Source: JBBQAA01 sp038276395
GTDB lineage: Bacteria > Actinomycetota > Thermoleophilia > Solirubrobacterales > Solirubrobacteraceae
Direction: 5' to 3'
DNA: 64,000 bases
Assembly: GCA_038276395.1 (NCBI GenBank)
Contig: JBBQAA010000030.1
Coordinates: 21,807 to 85,806 of the forward strand
In this document: piece after piece, positions 24,354 through 32,606 of the stretch
Position numbering within the stretch: position 1 is the stretch's first letter
Layout: each line of letters begins with the position of its first letter
The notes under the pieces: model-generated
What the model was told of the DNA's origin: nothing
Database searches by the model: none
What the model saw: the letters and a program-made list of their open reading frames with translations, nothing else
Made by a program: the position numbers and the translations under genes

Positions 24354-25805
24354 ATGGCCGACCGCGCCCCCCTCGTCCTCGTCTCCAACCGCGGCCCCGT
24401 CACCCACGAGGACGACGGGTCGCTCAAGCGCGGCAGCGGCGGGCTCGTGACCGCCCTCACGGGGCTTGCCTCCCACCGCGACGCCGTGTGGATCGCCTCG
24501 GCGATGACCGACCGCGACGCCGAGGTCGCGCGTGAGCACGACGGCGCACCCTTCGAGGTCAGGGCGCCGGGCGGCGGGAGCTACCGCGTGAAGCTCGTGG
24601 CCTCCGACCCCGACGCGTATGACCGCTTCTACAACATCGTCGCCAACCCGCTGCTGTGGTTCATCCAGCACTACCTGTGGGATCTCTCCAACGCCCCGGA
24701 CATCCGGCGCGAGGAGATCGAGGCCTTCGAGTTCGGTTACAACGTCGTCAACGACGACCTGGCCCAAGCGGTGCTCCAGGAGATCGAGGGCGAGCAGGAG
24801 CCGGTCGTGATGGTCCACGACTACCACCTCTACACGCTGCCCGCCGTCATCCGGCGCGAGCGGCCGGACGCCTTCCTGCACCACTTCGTCCACATCCCGT
24901 GGACCCAGCCGGACGCGTGGGTTGTGCTCCCGGCGGCGATCCGCCGGGAGCTCTTCGACGGGATCCTGTCGAACGACATCGTCGGCTTCCACACCCGGGC
25001 GTACCGGCGGAACTTCCTGCAGTGCTGCCGGGACCTCTTCGACCACGAGGTCGACTTCGAGCGGGGGATCGTGCGCTGCGACGGGCGCGAGGTGTGGGTG
25101 CGCGCCTATCCCCTCCCGATCGACGCCGCCGCCACCTGCGCCGTGGCCAAGCGCGAGCGGACCCTGGAGTTCGAGTCAGAGCTCCTCCGTCGGCGCCGCG
25201 AGCACATCATCCTGCGCGTCGATCGCGCCGACCTCTCGAAGAACGTCCTGCGCGGCTTCTCCGCCTTCGACCTGTTCCTCGAGCAGCACCCGGAGTTCTC
25301 CGAGCGCGTCACGTTCATCGCCCAGCTCATGCCCTCCCGCCAGGACATCCCCGAGTACGCGGAGTACCTGGAGCGCATCGAGGCGCTCGTCGCCGTCGTC
25401 AACCACCGTCACGGCACCCCGGACTGGATGCCGATCCAGCTGAAGCTCAGGGACGACCTCGAGGAGGCCGTGGCCTCCTACAAGCAGTACGACGTCCTGC
25501 TCGTCAACGCGATGTTCGACGGGATGAACCTCGTGGCCAAGGAGGGCCCGCTCGTCAACGAGCGCGACGGGGTCTCGATCCTGTCGGAGAACACGGGCGC
25601 GCATGAGGAGCTCGGCGAGTTCGCGATCTCGGTCAACCCGTTCGACATCCAGGAGCTGGCCGACTCGATCCACGCGGCGCTGACGATGGAGACGCCGGAG
25701 CGCGCGCGGCGGGCGCGGGGCCTGCAGGAGATCGTCACGAGCCGGGACCCGGGCGACTGGATCGACGACCAGCTCGCGGACATCCGTGCCAAGGCTCGGG
25801 AATAG
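24354..25805 (+). CDS. otsA: Trehalose-6-phosphate synthase-like GT20 enzyme
   Basis: A 483-residue GT20 enzyme that would join glucose from a sugar nucleotide to glucose-6-phosphate. It shows LVSNRGPV, the loop GSGGLVTALTGL, HDYHLYTLP, HIPWTQPDAW, GFHTRAYRRNFL, RVDRADLSKNVLRG (Arg/Lys that bind phosphate) and DGMNLVAKE. Several of these differ from E. coli OtsA (VDRADLSKN in place of VDRLDYTKG), so a glucosylglycerol-phosphate synthase-like acceptor is possible. No otsB phosphatase is nearby. TAGGTT at 24338-24343 may be its own -10. Confidence 0.88.
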   Translation: MADRAPLVLVSNRGPVTHEDDGSLKRGSGGLVTALTGLASHRDAVWIASAMTDRDAEVAREHDGAPFEVRAPGGGSYRVKLVASDPDAYDRFYNIVANPLLWFIQHYLWDLSNAPDIRREEIEAFEFGYNVVNDDLAQAVLQEIEGEQEPVVMVHDYHLYTLPAVIRRERPDAFLHHFVHIPWTQPDAWVVLPAAIRRELFDGILSNDIVGFHTRAYRRNFLQCCRDLFDHEVDFERGIVRCDGREVWVRAYPLPIDAAATCAVAKRERTLEFESELLRRRREHIILRVDRADLSKNVLRGFSAFDLFLEQHPEFSERVTFIAQLMPSRQDIPEYAEYLERIEALVAVVNHRHGTPDWMPIQLKLRDDLEEAVASYKQYDVLLVNAMFDGMNLVAKEGPLVNERDGVSILSENTGAHEELGEFAISVNPFDIQELADSIHAALTMETPERARRARGLQEIVTSRDPGDWIDDQLADIRAKARE

Positions 25806-25811
25806 GTCGGC

Positions 25812-26222
25812 TCAGCGCTCGAAGCCGAACTCGCCGTTGGGCGAGGCGGGCGCCGGCGCCGTCGGCGGCGCGGGCGGCGGGGGCCGGAGCGAGACGGGCA
25901 CCGGGGCCGGCGCGCGGTGGCGCGGCGGGGGACGCTTCAGTTGGGGGGCTCGGGGCCGCTGACGGTGGGGCCGCGAGAGCCGCCTCCGGTGGGGCGCACG
26001 GGGCCGCGCCGGTCGGGTCGGCCGGGGCGGTCGTCCCCTCCGCGACCGCGCGGCCGGGCGGGGGTGCGCCGGCGCACGCGGATAGGCGACCCAGGGGACG
26101 AGCGGGCGCTCGGCGGAGGGTCCGAGCCCAGCCCCGCCGGGCGTGCCGCCGCGCGGCCAGAGGAGCAGGAGCGCGAGCCCGGCGGCGAGCGCGAGGGCCT
26201 TCAGGACGGTGCTACGCGGCAT
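25812..26222 (-). CDS. Short membrane-anchored Pro/Arg-rich protein
   Basis: A 136-residue protein that I cannot assign. The N-terminus has a signal anchor (VLKALALAAGLALLLLW), then a Gly/Pro stretch and about 90 residues rich in Pro, Arg, Ala and His, ending GEFGFER. The ATG 26222 has AGGGAG a few nt upstream. The low-complexity region is typical of intrinsically disordered, wall-associated segments in high-GC bacteria. It is convergent with otsA, ending 6 nt from it. It may be real or a chance frame; the anchor and ribosome site favour a real gene. Confidence 0.45.
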   Translation of the reverse strand: MPRSTVLKALALAAGLALLLLWPRGGTPGGAGLGPSAERPLVPWVAYPRAPAHPRPAARSRRGRPPRPTRPARPRAPHRRRLSRPHRQRPRAPQLKRPPPRHRAPAPVPVSLRPPPPAPPTAPAPASPNGEFGFER

Positions 26223-26266
26223 GCTCTCCCTAGGTCCGGGCTCGGCACCGCTCGCCCCGCCGCTGC

Positions 26267-26272
26267 TACCTT
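26267..26272 (+). promoter_or_regulatory. -10-like hexamer for rpsF
   Basis: TACCTT ends 10 nt before the rpsF ATG, with no Shine-Dalgarno between them. This fits the leaderless pattern seen at other operon-leading genes here. Confidence 0.35.
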
Positions 26273-26282
26273 GATCCGCCGG

Positions 26283-26636
26283 ATGACCAAGCCGCCGACC
26301 GTCTACGACCTCATGGTGCTGGTGCACTCCGACACCGAGGCCGACCGCCACGAGGAGATCCTCGAGGGCATCCGCACGCGGATCACCGGGGGCGGCGGCA
26401 CGCTCGAGATCGAGAACGACTGGGGCGTGCGCCCGACGACCTTCGAGATCGACGGCCACACGGAGGCCTCCTACCACCTCTTCCAGTTCGCCGGCCCGCC
26501 GGCGCTGCTTGAGGATCTCCGCCACTCCCTGCGCATCGCCGACGGGGTCGCGCGGCACCGGATCATCAAGGTCCGCCCGGGCACACCGCCGCCGCCGGAG
26601 GTGCGCCTCGCGTCCGCCGGCGCCGAGTACGAGTAG
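26283..26636 (+). CDS. rpsF: 30S ribosomal protein S6
   Basis: S6 binds S18 and the central domain of 16S rRNA. The 117-residue protein has YDLMVLVHSDTEADRHEEIL, GGTLEIENDWGVRPTTFEIDG (in part), YHLFQFAGPPALLEDL and RIADGVARHRIIKV. The usual K after the Y-E-I start is replaced by D-L-M, but the pattern is clear. The order rpsF-ssb-rpsR-rplI-dnaB is the classic conserved block. The C-terminal 20 residues are Pro-rich and extend slightly beyond the minimal family length. Confidence 0.95.
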   Translation: MTKPPTVYDLMVLVHSDTEADRHEEILEGIRTRITGGGGTLEIENDWGVRPTTFEIDGHTEASYHLFQFAGPPALLEDLRHSLRIADGVARHRIIKVRPGTPPPPEVRLASAGAEYE

Positions 26637-26745
26637 GTCCTGCTCGCCGCGATCGCGGAGCGCGCCGGCGCGCGACTTCGCCACGGCTTCGTGCCGATTT
26701 TGCGACAACTCCGGCGCGTACGGCCACGCCGTCGGGAGGGCAGGC

Positions 26746-26751
26746 TAGGCT
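26746..26751 (+). promoter_or_regulatory. -10-like hexamer and ribosome site for ssb
   Basis: TAGGCT at 26746-26751 would start an mRNA with a leader of about 34 nt. A strong ribosome site, AGGAGG at 26781-26786, lies five nt before the ssb ATG. Unlike several neighbours, ssb thus has a normal leader. Confidence 0.35.
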
Positions 26752-26791
26752 CGCCGCTCAGCTACGAATCTCGCCTTCAGAGGAGGGCCCG

Positions 26792-27268
26792 ATGGCCGCC
26801 ACCAACATCAACCGCGTCGTCATGACCGGCAACCTGACCCGCGATCCCGAGCTTCGCTCGATCCCGAGCGGGACCCCGCTCTGCTCCCTGCGGATCGCCA
26901 GCAACACCCGCCGCAAGGACGCCTCCGGCAACTGGGTCGACAAGGCCAACTACTTCGACGTCACCGTCTGGGGCGCGCAGGGCGAGAACTGCGCCCGCTA
27001 CCTCTCCAAGGGCCGCCCGGTGGCGGTCGACGGCCGGCTCGAGTGGCGCGAGTTCCAGGACAAGGAGGGCAACAAGCGCCAAGCGGTCGAGATCGTCGCC
27101 GACTCGGTCCAGTTCCTCGGGGGCCGCGAGGAAGGCTCGGGCGGCGGCGGGAACGGGAACGGCGGCGGCTACAGCCGCCCCCAGGCGGACTTCCCGGCCG
27201 ACACCCAGGACTTCGTGCCCGCGGGCGGCGGGAGCACCCCCGCCGCCGACGACGACATCCCGTTCTGA
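26792..27268 (+). CDS. ssb: Single-stranded DNA-binding protein
   Basis: SSB coats single-stranded DNA in replication and repair. The 158-residue protein has the OB fold at 1-110 (INRVVMTGNLTRDPELR, RIASNTRRKDASGNWVDKA, YFDVTVWG, DGRLEWREFQDKEGNKR). A Gly/Asn-rich linker follows, ending in the acidic tip DDDIPF, which recruits partner proteins. Position between rpsF and rpsR is as expected. It is followed by a terminator-like hairpin. Confidence 0.97.
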   Translation: MAATNINRVVMTGNLTRDPELRSIPSGTPLCSLRIASNTRRKDASGNWVDKANYFDVTVWGAQGENCARYLSKGRPVAVDGRLEWREFQDKEGNKRQAVEIVADSVQFLGGREEGSGGGGNGNGGGYSRPQADFPADTQDFVPAGGGSTPAADDDIPF

Positions 27269-27279
27269 GCCGGAGCTCC

Positions 27280-27306
27280 GGCGAGCCGCCCCGCGGCCGG
27301 CTCGCC
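27280..27306 (+). terminator. Hairpin after ssb
   Basis: GGCGAGCCG and its exact complement CGGCTCGCC enclose a 9-nt loop, starting 12 nt after the ssb stop. The 9-bp GC stem without a T-run resembles other terminators in this window. It would separate rpsF-ssb from the rpsR-rplI-dnaB part. Confidence 0.6.
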
Positions 27307-27348
27307 GTGGGGCCGGGGCCGGGCGGGCGCGGGTGTCCGTGCCCGAGG

Positions 27349-27389
27349 TGTCCTGCCCTCGTACGACATAGGCGTATGAAGTCAGGACA
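27349..27389. repeat. Inverted repeat in the ssb-rpsR gap
   Basis: TGTCCTG (27349-27355) and CAGGACA (27383-27389) form 7-bp arms around 27 nt. The core resembles the GGACAG-type palindromes at 39580, 50117 and 58736. The rest of the gap holds TAGCCT at 27416-27421, a possible -10 for rpsR with a leader of about 70 nt. Confidence 0.35.
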
Positions 27390-27496
27390 GCTCCTCGCTT
27401 TGTGCCCGCCGCTGCTAGCCTGATTGGTCCTACGCCGGTGCCCGCGACCCCTCGCGCCCGGCCTCGTAATCCGACTTTCTCTCTCGAGGTAATCCT

Positions 27497-27820
27497 TTGG
27501 CGAAGCAGCGCAAGCGGCCGGCTCGTGCCCGGCGGGACAAGCGGGGCGGCCCCAGCGTCGGCCGCCGGAAGTCCTGCCCGTACTGCAAGGACAAGATCGA
27601 GCAGGTCGACTGGAAGGACATCGGCGCGCTGCGCCGCTTCGTCTCCGAGAAGGGCAAGCTCCGCTCACGAAGGATCACGGGAGCGTGCCGTCGCCATCAG
27701 CTCCAGATCGCCAAGGCGGTCAAGCGCGCGCGTGAGCTGGGGCTCCTCTACTACGTCAACGAAACCGCCACCGAGCGCCGCGGGGGTCGCGAGGATCGCG
27801 GCGACCGCGAGCGCCGCTAG
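27497..27820 (+). CDS. rpsR: 30S ribosomal protein S18
   Basis: A 107-residue S18 that pairs with S6 in the ribosome platform. The start is TTG at 27497, with GAGGT about 7 nt upstream. The conserved core is KSCPYCKDKIEQVDWKDIGA and LRSRRITGACRRHQLQIAKA (in pieces). Cys residues in CPYC and GAC are those of the zinc-binding S18 type. The N-terminal basic extension (MAKQRKRPARARRDKR) and the Arg-rich C-terminus are longer than in E. coli. rplI follows after 3 nt. Confidence 0.95.
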   Translation: MAKQRKRPARARRDKRGGPSVGRRKSCPYCKDKIEQVDWKDIGALRRFVSEKGKLRSRRITGACRRHQLQIAKAVKRARELGLLYYVNETATERRGGREDRGDRERR

Positions 27821-27823
27821 GCC

Positions 27824-28276
27824 ATGCCTGAGGCGATTCTCCTCGCGGACGTCGAGTCGCTCGGCGAGAAGGGCACCGTCATCGACGTGGCCCCCGGCTA
27901 CCTGCGCAACTACCTGGTCCCGCGCAAGCTCGCCCAGCCCGCCACCCGGGGCGCCCTCGAGCTGGCCAAGCAGCGGATGGAGGCGGCCGAGCGCGCCGCC
28001 CGGGAGGCCGTCGCCCGCGCGGAGGAGAACGCCCAGCTCCTGCAGCGCACGGTGCTGACGATCGCCCAGCAGGCGGGGGACGACGGCCGGCTCTTCGGCT
28101 CGGTCACCTCCCAGGACATCGTCGACGCGATCCGCGACGCCCGCGGGATCAAGGTCGACCGCCGCAAGGTCCACCTCGAGGACCCGATCCGCAACGTCGG
28201 CACGCACATGGTCGTTGTCGAGGTCTCCGAGGGCATCACCGCGACCGTCAAGACGATGGTCGTCGAGCAGAAGTAG
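27824..28276 (+). CDS. rplI: 50S ribosomal protein L9
   Basis: L9 is a two-domain protein at the base of the L1 stalk that helps maintain the reading frame. The 150 residues have ILLADVESLGEKGTVIDVAPGYLRNYLVP at the N-terminus in typical form, a long helix at about 45-80, and a C-terminal domain with LFGSVTSQDIVDAI and VHLEDPIRNVGTHMVVVEVSEGI in pieces. Co-transcribed with rpsR (3-nt gap). Confidence 0.96.
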   Translation: MPEAILLADVESLGEKGTVIDVAPGYLRNYLVPRKLAQPATRGALELAKQRMEAAERAAREAVARAEENAQLLQRTVLTIAQQAGDDGRLFGSVTSQDIVDAIRDARGIKVDRRKVHLEDPIRNVGTHMVVVEVSEGITATVKTMVVEQK

Positions 28277-28380
28277 CCGGGCGCGCGCGTCTTTGCGACG
28301 CTCTGTCCCGCCCGGGTGAAATAGCGCGGAAGAAGCGGAAGGATCGCTCGCCGCGCCCCGCCGACGACCGGGGGCGAACC

Positions 28381-28386
28381 TAGACT
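28381..28386 (+). promoter_or_regulatory. -10-like hexamer for dnaB
   Basis: TAGACT ends 9 nt before the GTG start of dnaB, leaving room for only a few leader bases. No -35 match is found 16-18 nt upstream. Confidence 0.4.
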
Positions 28387-28395
28387 CGCTCGCCC

Positions 28396-29763
28396 GTGTC
28401 CGTCACCCTCGACCGTGCGCTCGCGCCCCCGCACAACCTCGACGCCGAGCAGTCCGTGCTCGGCGGGATCTTCCTCTCCGAGCGCCATCTCTACGCGCTC
28501 GTCATCGAGGAGGGCCTGAAGCCCGAGGACTTCTACCGCGAGCAGCACGCCGTCGTCTACCGGGCGATCCTCGAGCTCTACGACGAGGCCTCGGAGATCG
28601 ACCACCTGACGGTCACCGAGCGCCTGCGCGAGACGGGGAGGCTCGAGGCGGCGGGCGGGGAGGCGAACGTCGGTGCGCTGGCCGCGGCGCCCCCGGCCAC
28701 GGGCCACGTCGCCGGCTACGCGCGGATCGTCAAGCGCAACGCGCTCCTGCGCCGCCTGCTGAACCAGACCTACGAGATCCAGTCGAGCGTCCTGAACCGC
28801 GAGGGCGACCCGGAGGCGCTCGTGGACCAGGCCCAGCGCGGGATCCTCGAGGTCACCCAGGACGACCGCCAGAAGGACTTCGTCTCCGCCCAGGAGATGC
28901 TCGACCGCGCGCTCGACCAGCTCCAGAAGCTCTCGACGCAGAAGACGCACCTGATCGGCACGCCGTCGGGCTTCAAGGACATCGACGCGATCACCGGCGG
29001 CTTCATCCCCGGCAACCTGATCATCATCGCGGCGCGGCCGTCGATGGGGAAGTCGGCGCTCGTGACCAACATCGCCGAGAACGCCGCGCTGGCCCGCGAC
29101 GCGAAGCCGATCGCGCTGTTCTCCCTCGAGATGTCCGAGGCCGAGCTGGCCCAGCGCTTCGTCGCCTCCCGCGCCGGGATCGGCGGCGAGGAGCTCCGTC
29201 GCGGCCGGGTCGAGGCGCGCCGCTGGCCGAAGGTCCTCGAGACGAGCCAGAAGCTCGCCGCCGCCCCGCTCTACATCGACGACTCCTCGGACCTCGGGAC
29301 GACCGAGATCCGCGCCAAGGCCCGCCGCCTGCACCAGCAGTCCGACGACGGGCTCGGCCTCATCATCATCGACTACCTCCAGCTCATGCGCGCCGACGGG
29401 CGGATCGAGAACCGCGTGCAGCAGATCGGCGAGATGAGCCGCTCGCTGAAGATGCTCGCGCGCGAGCTCGACGTGCCGGTCATCGCGCTCTCCCAGCTCT
29501 CCCGCGCCCCTGAGCAGCGGGCGGCGGGCGACAAGCGGCCGATGCTCTCCGACCTGCGCGAGTCCGGGAACCTCGAGCAGGACGCCGACGTCGTCATGTT
29601 CATCTACCGCGACGAGTACTACAACAAGGAGACCGAGGAGCCCGGCGTGGCGGAGATCATCATCGCCAAGCACCGCAACGGGGCGCTCGACACGGTAAAG
29701 CTCGCCTTCCAGCACAAGTACCCGCGCTTTCTCACCTACGTGGACGAGGAGCGCTACGCCTGA
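28396..29763 (+). CDS. dnaB: Replicative DNA helicase DnaB
   Basis: The hexameric fork helicase, 455 residues. The N-terminal domain begins PPHNLDAEQSVLGG. The RecA-like C-terminal domain has Walker A in RPSMGKSALV, ALFSLEMSEAELAQRF, Walker B IIIDYLQLM, ISQLSR-like ALSQLSRAPEQR, and LRESGNLEQDADVVMF with the DnaB4 signature. No intein is present. The GTG start lies 9 nt after a -10-like hexamer. Its stop overlaps the ATG of a DnaC-like ATPase by 1 nt. Confidence 0.97.
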   Translation: MSVTLDRALAPPHNLDAEQSVLGGIFLSERHLYALVIEEGLKPEDFYREQHAVVYRAILELYDEASEIDHLTVTERLRETGRLEAAGGEANVGALAAAPPATGHVAGYARIVKRNALLRRLLNQTYEIQSSVLNREGDPEALVDQAQRGILEVTQDDRQKDFVSAQEMLDRALDQLQKLSTQKTHLIGTPSGFKDIDAITGGFIPGNLIIIAARPSMGKSALVTNIAENAALARDAKPIALFSLEMSEAELAQRFVASRAGIGGEELRRGRVEARRWPKVLETSQKLAAAPLYIDDSSDLGTTEIRAKARRLHQQSDDGLGLIIIDYLQLMRADGRIENRVQQIGEMSRSLKMLARELDVPVIALSQLSRAPEQRAAGDKRPMLSDLRESGNLEQDADVVMFIYRDEYYNKETEEPGVAEIIIAKHRNGALDTVKLAFQHKYPRFLTYVDEERYA

Positions 29764-30446
29764 TGGGCGAGTGCCCCCACGGGGTATGCGACGGCTCGGG
29801 CCTCGTGGCCGACGAGGAGACCCGCACGATCAGCCCGTGCCGCTGCCGCCCGCAGGTGCTCGCCCGCGGCCGGGCACGTTCGCTCTCCTCGGTCATCCCC
29901 GCGCGCTACCGCGATGTCTCCTTCGACCGCCCGCCGGTCACGGACATGCCGGCGCCCTTCGTGCGCGCGGTACGGGCCTTCGCCGGGGCGATCGACTCAG
30001 AGCTCGACGCCGGCCGGGGCCTGTGGTTCATGGGGGACGTGGGAACGGGCAAGACGACGCTCGCCATGCTCATCTCCCGCACCGCGCTGGCCGCCGGGCG
30101 CTCGGTGGCGATCTACTCCCTGCCCCGGCTCGTCAGCCTGATCCGGCGGACCTACGACAGCGACTCGGCGTGGTCGGACACCGAGCTGATCGACCGCCTC
30201 GTCGCCGTCGACCTCCTGCACTTGGACGACGTCGGAGCCGAGAAGACGAGCGAATGGGTCCTCGAGCAGGTCTACTCGATCGTCAACGGCCGCTACGAGG
30301 CCGAACGCTCGATCGTGCTGACGACGAACATCGACGAGCGCGCCGCCCTGGCCGGGCAGATCGGCGAGCGCACGGTCTCCCGGCTCATGGAGATGTGCTC
30401 GGAGATCCCGGTCTACGGGCCGGATCGGCGCGAGCTCGCGGTCTGA
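29763..30446 (+). CDS. DnaC/DnaI/IstB-like ATPase, probable helicase loader
   Basis: A 227-residue AAA+ ATPase. The N-terminus has a possible zinc site, Cys4, His6, Cys9, Cys26 and Cys28 (CPHGVC, CRC), similar in layout to DnaI-type loaders. The ATPase has Walker A GDVGTGKTTLAMLI, Walker B LLHLDDVGAEK, sensor I VLTTNID and a C-terminal SRLMEMC with the arginine finger/sensor II region. The 1-nt overlap with dnaB argues for a role with DnaB. IstB-like transposition ATPases are the other option, but no IS21 element is here. Confidence 0.85.
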   Translation: MGECPHGVCDGSGLVADEETRTISPCRCRPQVLARGRARSLSSVIPARYRDVSFDRPPVTDMPAPFVRAVRAFAGAIDSELDAGRGLWFMGDVGTGKTTLAMLISRTALAAGRSVAIYSLPRLVSLIRRTYDSDSAWSDTELIDRLVAVDLLHLDDVGAEKTSEWVLEQVYSIVNGRYEAERSIVLTTNIDERAALAGQIGERTVSRLMEMCSEIPVYGPDRRELAV

Positions 30447-30587
30447 CTGGGTGCGACCGCGTCGCACAGGGACGTCGGCGCCGGAGCCGCCCGACACGGC
30501 TCGCGTGATCGACGCGGTGCGTGCCGGCGAGCGCGTGACGCTGAACCGTGCGCGGCGAGCCGGTGCCGGACACCCGCTCCCCGCCCC

Positions 30588-30593
30588 TATCCT
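30588..30593 (+). promoter_or_regulatory. -10-like hexamer for purA
   Basis: TATCCT ends 9 nt before the purA ATG. It would make a leaderless or nearly leaderless mRNA. The 156-nt gap before purA shows no other structure. Confidence 0.4.
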
Positions 30594-30602
30594 CGATCCC
30601 CT

Positions 30603-31922
30603 ATGCCGAGCATCGTCATCGTCGGCGCCCAGTGGGGCGATGAGGGCAAGGGGAAGATCACCGATCTCCTGGCCGAGCGGGCCGGCGCCGTCGTCCGCTT
30701 CCAGGGCGGCAACAACGCGGGCCACACGATCGTCCGCGAGGAGACGACCTACAAGCTCCACCTGATGCCCTCGGGAATCCTCTACCCGGGCAAGACGTGC
30801 ATCATCGGCAACGGGGTCGTCGTCGATCCGAAGGTCCTCTCCGACGAGCTCGAGGGCCTCAGGCGCCAGGGGATCGACACGAGCGCGCTGCGGATCTCCG
30901 CCAACGCGCACCTGATCATGCCCTACCACATGCTCCTCGACCACGCGGGCGAGGCCAAGCTCGGCAAGCTCGAGATCGGCACGACGCGGCGCGGGATCGG
31001 TCCGTGCTACGCCGACAAGGCGGCGCGGCTCGGGATCCGCGTGCAGGATCTCCTGGACGAGAAGATCCTGAAGAAGAAGATCACCGCCGCGCTCGAGCCC
31101 AAGCGGCTCTCGCTGCGGCCCTTCGCGCGCTCGCCCGAGCTCGACCTGCAGACGATGACCGAGGAGTACCTCGGCTACGGGAACCGCCTGCAGCAGTACA
31201 TCACCGACACCGCCAAGCTCGTGTGGCGGCGCCTGGACGACGAGGACGTCGTCATCTTCGAGGGCGCCCAGGGGGCGATGCTCGACATCGACCACGGGAC
31301 CTATCCCTTCGTCACCTCCTCGAACCCCGTGGCCGCCTCGGCGTGCACGGGCACGGGCATCGGCCCGCGCGACATCGACGAGGTGTGGGGGATCACCAAG
31401 GCCTACGCCACCCGCGTCGGCGCCGGGCCCTTCCCCACCGAGCTGCACGACGAGCTCGGCGACCAGCTCCGCGAGCGGGGCGGCGAGGTGGGGACGACGA
31501 CCGGGCGCCCGCGCCGGGTCGGGTGGCTCGACCTCGTCGCCCTGCGCTACGCCGCGCGGATCAACTCGCTCTCGGCGCTGTGCGTGACGAAGCTCGACGT
31601 GCTCTCCGGGCAGGAGGACCTGCTCGTCTGCACCGCCTACGAGAGCGCCGACGGCGCCGAGCTCGACGGCTTCCCCTTCCACCAGACGGTCCTGCACCAC
31701 GCGCGCCCGTGCTACGAGTCGCTGCCGGGCTGGAGCGAGGAGATCGGCGAGGTGCGCTCCGAGGCAGACCTCCCGCCCGCCGCGCGCGACTACCTCGCCT
31801 TCGTCTCGGACTACGTCGGGGTGCCGGTCGTGCTCATCGGCGTCGGGCCCGGGCGGGATCAGACGATCTGGACCTCGGCGGCGCAGAACACCGCGTTCGC
31901 CCGCGCCGCGACCTCGGCGTAG
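30603..31922 (+). CDS. purA: Adenylosuccinate synthetase
   Basis: PurA joins IMP and aspartate with GTP, the first step from IMP to AMP. The 439 residues include the P-loop QWGDEGKGKITD, NNAGHTI (catalytic His), TRRGIGPCYADKAAR, FEGAQGAMLDIDHGTYPFVTSS in two parts, and GTTTGRPRRVGW. A 10-residue insertion-like stretch around KKKITAALEPKRLSLR is normal for the family. It is transcribed alone and its stop is 10 nt from a convergent membrane-protein gene. Confidence 0.97.
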   Translation: MPSIVIVGAQWGDEGKGKITDLLAERAGAVVRFQGGNNAGHTIVREETTYKLHLMPSGILYPGKTCIIGNGVVVDPKVLSDELEGLRRQGIDTSALRISANAHLIMPYHMLLDHAGEAKLGKLEIGTTRRGIGPCYADKAARLGIRVQDLLDEKILKKKITAALEPKRLSLRPFARSPELDLQTMTEEYLGYGNRLQQYITDTAKLVWRRLDDEDVVIFEGAQGAMLDIDHGTYPFVTSSNPVAASACTGTGIGPRDIDEVWGITKAYATRVGAGPFPTELHDELGDQLRERGGEVGTTTGRPRRVGWLDLVALRYAARINSLSALCVTKLDVLSGQEDLLVCTAYESADGAELDGFPFHQTVLHHARPCYESLPGWSEEIGEVRSEADLPPAARDYLAFVSDYVGVPVVLIGVGPGRDQTIWTSAAQNTAFARAATSA

Positions 31923-31931
31923 CCGCGCGAC

Positions 31932-32606
31932 TCAGGCGGAGCCGGTCTCGAGCACCTTCTCCTCGCCGCGGCGCAGCACGCGCGGGGCGAGCGCTCCGAG
32001 GGCGAGCAGGGCGATCGTCGTCAGCGTGATCTGCACGGAAAGGACGCCCTCCTCGGTCCAGTAGACGTCGTCGAAGCGCAGCAGCAGCGCGGACTCGTCG
32101 AGCACGAGCCCGGCACCGGTGCCGAAGGGCACGGCCAGCCAGGGGTCGAGGCCCTCGTCGCGCGAGATGATCGACGCGGCGCCCGCGAGCAGCACGAGCG
32201 CCATGCCCGGGACGAAGTGGTGGATGTGGCGGCGGCCGACGATGAGGTTCCTAAACGGCCCGAGGCGCCCGCGGCGGCGGATCGTCCACGTCGCCACGCG
32301 GGCGAAGCCGAAGGTGAGGACGAAGGAGCCGAGCAGGTTCAGCAGCGCCGCCTCGCGCCCCGACGCCTCCCGGTAGCTCGCGACGGCCACGTCGCTCGTC
32401 TCGAGCGCGGCGACCGCGGCGGCGCCGAGCACGGAGTCCGCCTCGGCGGGCAGGGGCGCCGAGCCCCGGCGCCAAACCCGGCCGAGCTCGAGCGCCGCCA
32501 CCGCGCCGCTGGAGGCGAGCGCGACTACGGCAAGCGCGAGCGTCCGCCGCTCGACGTGCAGGGAGGGCTCGCCGCGCCGCATGCGACTGAGGCCGGCTAC
32601 CGCCAT
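31932..32606 (-). CDS. Integral membrane protein of unknown function
   Basis: A 224-residue protein with four to five hydrophobic helices: TLALAVVALASSGAVAALEL, EAALLNLLGSFVLTFGFARV, HHFVPGMALVLLAGAASII, a short re-entrant GTGAGLVLDESALLL and VQITLTTIALLALGALAPRV. A His-rich turn, VGRRHIHHFVPG, and the acidic DESALLLRFDDVYW are conserved-looking and may bind metal. I know related actinobacterial proteins only as hypothetical. The ATG 32606 overlaps the acyltransferase gene by 10 nt; an ATG at 32582 is possible. Confidence 0.7.
   Translation of the reverse strand: MAVAGLSRMRRGEPSLHVERRTLALAVVALASSGAVAALELGRVWRRGSAPLPAEADSVLGAAAVAALETSDVAVASYREASGREAALLNLLGSFVLTFGFARVATWTIRRRGRLGPFRNLIVGRRHIHHFVPGMALVLLAGAASIISRDEGLDPWLAVPFGTGAGLVLDESALLLRFDDVYWTEEGVLSVQITLTTIALLALGALAPRVLRRGEEKVLETGSA

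Noticed and set aside
29763..30446. IS21 istB transposition gene
   Set aside because: No istA, inverted repeats or target duplication are present, and the gene overlaps dnaB.
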